Source: a bacterium (GTDB taxonomy: Bacteria > Vulcanimicrobiota > Xenobia > Xenobiales > JADMJV01). From it: a DNA stretch of 32,353 bases. Below are positions 29,885 to 32,353 of this stretch, piece by piece (positions within the stretch are counted from its first letter, which is position 1; every line of letters starts with the position of its first letter). The notes under the pieces were generated by a model. That model saw nothing but the letters and a program-made list of their open reading frames with translations. It did no database searches and had not been told where the DNA came from. The position numbers and the translations under genes were made by a program. The stretch covers positions 1 through 32,353 of the forward strand of contig JAFEBA010000085.1 of NCBI GenBank assembly GCA_018266105.1, written 5' to 3'.

Positions 29885-31519
29885 CTAGCGGCGCTGAAAT
29901 TGTGGAGTTTCCAGCAGCAGCCCCAGCGTTTCCACCGACTCGGCAGAGCCTTGGCGCAGGCGTTCGGGCAGGCGCTTGAGCACAAGCTCGCGGGTCTTGG
30001 CCGTGTCTCGTCCAGGAAGAAGCTCCGCTACCAGGCGGTCCAGATCGGTCTGACCCAGGGCAGGCAGGCTGATGCCCTTGATCTTGCCGTGGACCAGGGC
30101 GGTGGCGAAGTTGAAGCGCTGAATGAGGGTGGTGGAGTTCACCCAGGTGCGCGCGCTGTCGCCGAACCCGGTCGGCGGTCCGCACTGATAGAGGGGCTGC
30201 CCCATGCGGTCCAGCCAGGAGTAGAGGTCTGCCTGGGAAGTCAGGTCGGCATCGAGGCAACGCAGACTGGAAGCGACCAGTTCCAGCGGGCTCTTCACCT
30301 TGGCCTCGCGGGCTTCGGGTGACCAGAATTCAGGGGAGTTCTCCAGGGTTCGAAGCCAGCTGCGGATGTCGCCGCCACTCCTTACGAAGTCTTTGGCCAG
30401 GCGTTCCACCAGTTCTGGCGGCGGATCGTCGCTGACGAAGTGCACCGCGAGTTCTCTTGACAGGTAACGAGCGGTAGAAGGATGGGAGGCCAGCATCCGC
30501 AGAGCCGCTTCGCCCTCCTCAAGCCCCTGATCTGGGCCAAAGGTCCGGTTCAGGACGCGCTTGATGCCTGCGTCGTGTTGGTCACCCCGGAAGAGAAACA
30601 GGCCCTGGCGCAAGGCTCGGGGCAGTTTTCCCTCGGCCAGGCGGTCACGCAATTTCTGGCCGCCCGGATTGGTGGGGTAGACCGTCCAGCCGGTCAGGCA
30701 GCGAGCCAGTTCGGTCACGTCTGCCTGAGTGTAGCCGCCGTCTACTCCCAGAGTATGGAGTTCCATCACCTCTCTGGCATAATTCTCGTTCAAACCGGCC
30801 ATTGTCTTTCGCCGCTTTTCCAGGGGGGTGGTCAGGGTGGGCTGGTCTGAGTTGGCGACAGACTGGGCGTTATTCAGATACAGCAGCATGGCCGGATGCT
30901 TGCCTGTGTCCAGCAGTAGATTGGTGAACCGTCCCAGGGCATTTGGCTTCACCGCCTCCCGCTCATAGCTCAGCGTGTTGACTCTGGCGTTACTGGCGTA
31001 GGACACATTGAAGTGATTGAACCAGAAACAGGTCATGACTTCCCACAGCTGATTGCGCGCGTATACGCAAGAGAGCAGACGTTGCGCCACCAGTTCGCGC
31101 CTCAGGTCGCCGAAGGTGTGCAGATCCTCCTGTTCTCGGAAGGCTCGAATCTCAGCATAGTGAGCTTTCCGCTGCTCGGCCGTAGCATCCGGCTCCAGGG
31201 GGGCCAAGCCGGAGCGCTTCTCGATCTCGGTGTCTGAGAGATAGCGCTGCAGGCGCTCCTCGTCCGACATCTTGAGACTGGCTAAATCGTCCAGCTTTTC
31301 CTCGAGCTCAGGTTCGGGGTCAATGCCCAGTAACTGGTGGTCAAACCACTGCTGTGGCCCCTCGCGTGCCACCTCCTCAACCTGCCCGGGGCGAGCCCCG
31401 AAGCTGAATCGGCTCAGAAGGTGGGCCGCCGCCTGCTCATCGGTCAGATGAGCCGTGCTCCAAGGTTTGGCCGCTACCGAGAGGCTCAGAAGTATCGAGA
31501 AGACGAGCGTCTTGCGCAT
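29885..31519 (-). CDS. Secreted DUF1800 family protein (544 aa)
   Basis: MRKTLVFSILLSLSVAAKP is a signal peptide. The N-terminal AAHLLSRFSFGARPGQ and the segments MTCFWFNHFNVS, NYAREVMELHTLGVDGGYTQ and ARCLTGWTV are characteristic of DUF1800. A central part carries FLFRGDQHDAG. DUF1800 proteins are often paired with DUF1501 proteins and are found in planctomycetes, acidobacteria and related groups; here the DUF1501 partner is absent. The function is unknown and the protein is probably extracytoplasmic. The ATG abuts the stop codon of the upstream SnoaL-like gene. Confidence 0.92.
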   Translation of the reverse strand: MRKTLVFSILLSLSVAAKPWSTAHLTDEQAAAHLLSRFSFGARPGQVEEVAREGPQQWFDHQLLGIDPEPELEEKLDDLASLKMSDEERLQRYLSDTEIEKRSGLAPLEPDATAEQRKAHYAEIRAFREQEDLHTFGDLRRELVAQRLLSCVYARNQLWEVMTCFWFNHFNVSYASNARVNTLSYEREAVKPNALGRFTNLLLDTGKHPAMLLYLNNAQSVANSDQPTLTTPLEKRRKTMAGLNENYAREVMELHTLGVDGGYTQADVTELARCLTGWTVYPTNPGGQKLRDRLAEGKLPRALRQGLFLFRGDQHDAGIKRVLNRTFGPDQGLEEGEAALRMLASHPSTARYLSRELAVHFVSDDPPPELVERLAKDFVRSGGDIRSWLRTLENSPEFWSPEAREAKVKSPLELVASSLRCLDADLTSQADLYSWLDRMGQPLYQCGPPTGFGDSARTWVNSTTLIQRFNFATALVHGKIKGISLPALGQTDLDRLVAELLPGRDTAKTRELVLKRLPERLRQGSAESVETLGLLLETPQFQRR

Positions 31520-32008
31520 CTAGGCGTCCGGGTGATAAGACCGCAGGAGCTCTGACATCGTCTCGTGGCGTCGATCATAGGTGTCGTTGTGCAGATGCAC
31601 CAGGCGCCAGTGATGGTCGATCTTCTTCCAGATGAGCGTGCCTCGATGCTCTGAGACCACCGTCTTTCTGTCGAGTTCGCTGACGGCTTTCTCCATCGTC
31701 ACGGCATAAGCCATGTTGCCGTGCTCCTCGTAGTGAATCTGGGAGGGCTGCAGAGTCGTGCCCACCGGCACCCGGCTCAGTACCGCCCGCACCTGGCGAA
31801 AGGCCCGTCGAACTCCCTCAGACCCTCGCTCCCTCTCGCTCATATTGAAGTAGAGGAGCGTGTCGTGGCCTTCTGCCCAGATGTCCAGGAATTCATCGCT
31901 CTTGCCGCTCAGGAAAGCATTCAGGGCATCGTAGTGGCGTTTGACCAGGGGAGCCAGGGGCTCGGTTTTGCTCTGGGTGAAACTGTCTTGAATCTCTAGC
32001 TTATCCAT
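31520..32008 (-). CDS. NTF2/SnoaL-like domain protein (162 aa)
   Basis: ATG at 32008 is used; the longer frame starts inside the hairpin-containing leader. The sequence pattern is typical of a small NTF2-like fold: helix PLAPLVKRHYDALNAFLSGK, then DIWAEGHDTLLYFNMSERERG, strands with RGTLIWKK and HHWRLVHLHNDTY, matching the DUF4440/SnoaL_3 group. Such proteins range from polyketide cyclases to calcium/calmodulin kinase association domains; the substrate is unknown. Its stop directly abuts the start of the secreted DUF1800 gene, so the two are probably co-transcribed. Confidence 0.85.
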   Translation of the reverse strand: MDKLEIQDSFTQSKTEPLAPLVKRHYDALNAFLSGKSDEFLDIWAEGHDTLLYFNMSERERGSEGVRRAFRQVRAVLSRVPVGTTLQPSQIHYEEHGNMAYAVTMEKAVSELDRKTVVSEHRGTLIWKKIDHHWRLVHLHNDTYDRRHETMSELLRSYHPDA

Positions 32009-32032
32009 GGCCCCCTCATACCCCCAACCCCC

Positions 32033-32069
32033 AAAGATAAGCAATAGATCGATTTTATTGCTTATCTTT
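32033..32069. repeat. Inverted repeat with ATAAGCAATA arms (copy 3 of 3)
   Basis: Perfect 14-nt arms AAAGATAAGCAATA (32033-32046) and complement (32056-32069) enclose a 9-nt centre. A seven-T run is on the plus side and three T, then G-runs, on the minus side. It lies downstream of the truncated gene at the right edge and in the leader of the SnoaL-like gene. Confidence 0.9.
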
Positions 32070-32079
32070 TTTTCGGGGG

Positions 32080-32352
32080 CTAGAAGTGGCCGGGGCGGTA
32101 CTGCCAGGAGGCGGTGCGCGTGCCGTCCTGATTCAAAATGACGCTCTCCAGGGTAGGGGCGTAGCGGTCATTTACGTAGACCGGGCGCTCCATGGTAATG
32201 TCCCGGCCGCCACTGGCCACGGATATCGTGGAGGGGTCCTGGCCGGCGGGGTGGGGTTCAAAGGCCTGCAGTCCGCCGTCCGGGGTCATGAAGCCGCTGA
32301 TGATCTGGCTGTTGCGCTCGAGCAGCTCAGGTGTAGGGGTCAAGGCTCGATA
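32080..32352 (-). CDS. C-terminal part of a protein of unknown function
   Basis: The minus frame is open from the right window edge to a stop at 32080-32082, giving about 90 residues. A TTG at 32343 is a poor start and the frame continues past it, so the N-terminus is most likely outside the window. The visible part is beta-rich (SVASGGRDITMERPVYVND, TRTASWQYRPGHF) with no recognised family. Confidence 0.6.
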   Translation of the reverse strand, partial: YRALTPTPELLERNSQIISGFMTPDGGLQAFEPHPAGQDPSTISVASGGRDITMERPVYVNDRYAPTLESVILNQDGTRTASWQYRPGHF

Positions 32353-32353
32353 G

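Noticed and set aside
1..32353. rRNA, tRNA, riboswitch, transposase or phage genes
   Set aside because: By eye I found no conserved rRNA segments, tRNA-like cloverleaf, known riboswitch core or mobile-element gene. Small RNAs cannot be excluded without covariance-model searches.

Overview
The window is a chromosomal stretch from a GC-rich bacterium, densely packed with short intergenic gaps. I see no rRNA, tRNA, CRISPR array, insertion sequence or phage gene. The gene mix points to a poorly sampled, environmental, multi-regulator lineage: clostripain-type C11 peptidases, a DUF1800 protein, MoxR-DUF58-TgpA, hybrid receiver kinases, a receiver-SARP regulator and an EF-G paralogue. Candidates are Eremiobacterota/Vulcanimicrobiota-like, Armatimonadota-like or Myxococcota-like bacteria. 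This placement is inference and weak. Many proteins have no recognisable family.

Layout. At 1-1536 (minus) lies the N-terminal part of a protein built of 34-residue tandem repeats; it runs off the left edge. A divergent pair follows: a four-cysteine zinc-ribbon-like protein (1813-2715) and a small protein with 12 cysteines (2756-3151), closed by a strong bidirectional terminator. Next come an M48 metalloprotease overlapping an MFS transporter, then a GNAT acetyltransferase and secreted/membrane unknowns (3205-6775). A signalling block occupies 7044-12784: a receiver-SARP regulator diverges from a membrane histidine kinase with two GAF domains. It is followed by a glycine-zipper membrane protein and a lone receiver whose phospho-acceptor Asp is replaced by Glu. 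A secreted NodB-type polysaccharide deacetylase sits at 12881-14041.

The most unusual part is 14051-22126. It holds a C11 peptidase fused to a YidD-like domain and a small protein made of eight 17-19-residue repeats, each with a single Cys. It also holds an EF-G-like GTPase, a small membrane protein, an NlpC/P60-like protein without a signal peptide, and a second C11 peptidase with a hydrophobic C-terminal domain. That second peptidase is the last gene of a very tightly packed minus-strand operon (20273-27518): receiver-PAS-histidine kinase, MoxR ATPase, DUF58, TgpA-like transglutaminase, C11 peptidase. Junctions are 1 nt, 4-nt overlap, 4-nt overlap and 8 nt.

The right end has a STAS-like protein, an alpha/beta hydrolase, an acidic unknown protein, a secreted DUF1800 protein abutting an NTF2/SnoaL-like protein, and the C-terminal part of another protein cut by the window edge. 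Three intergenic perfect inverted repeats (16142-16187, 29851-29883, 32033-32069) share the same outer arm, ATAAGCAATA, but have unrelated centres. This is a recurring element that the genes do not explain.

A working idea, not a demonstrated one, is that the two C11 peptidases act on substrates made locally (the Cys-repeat protein or other signal-peptide-less proteins) and are controlled through the kinase-MoxR operon.
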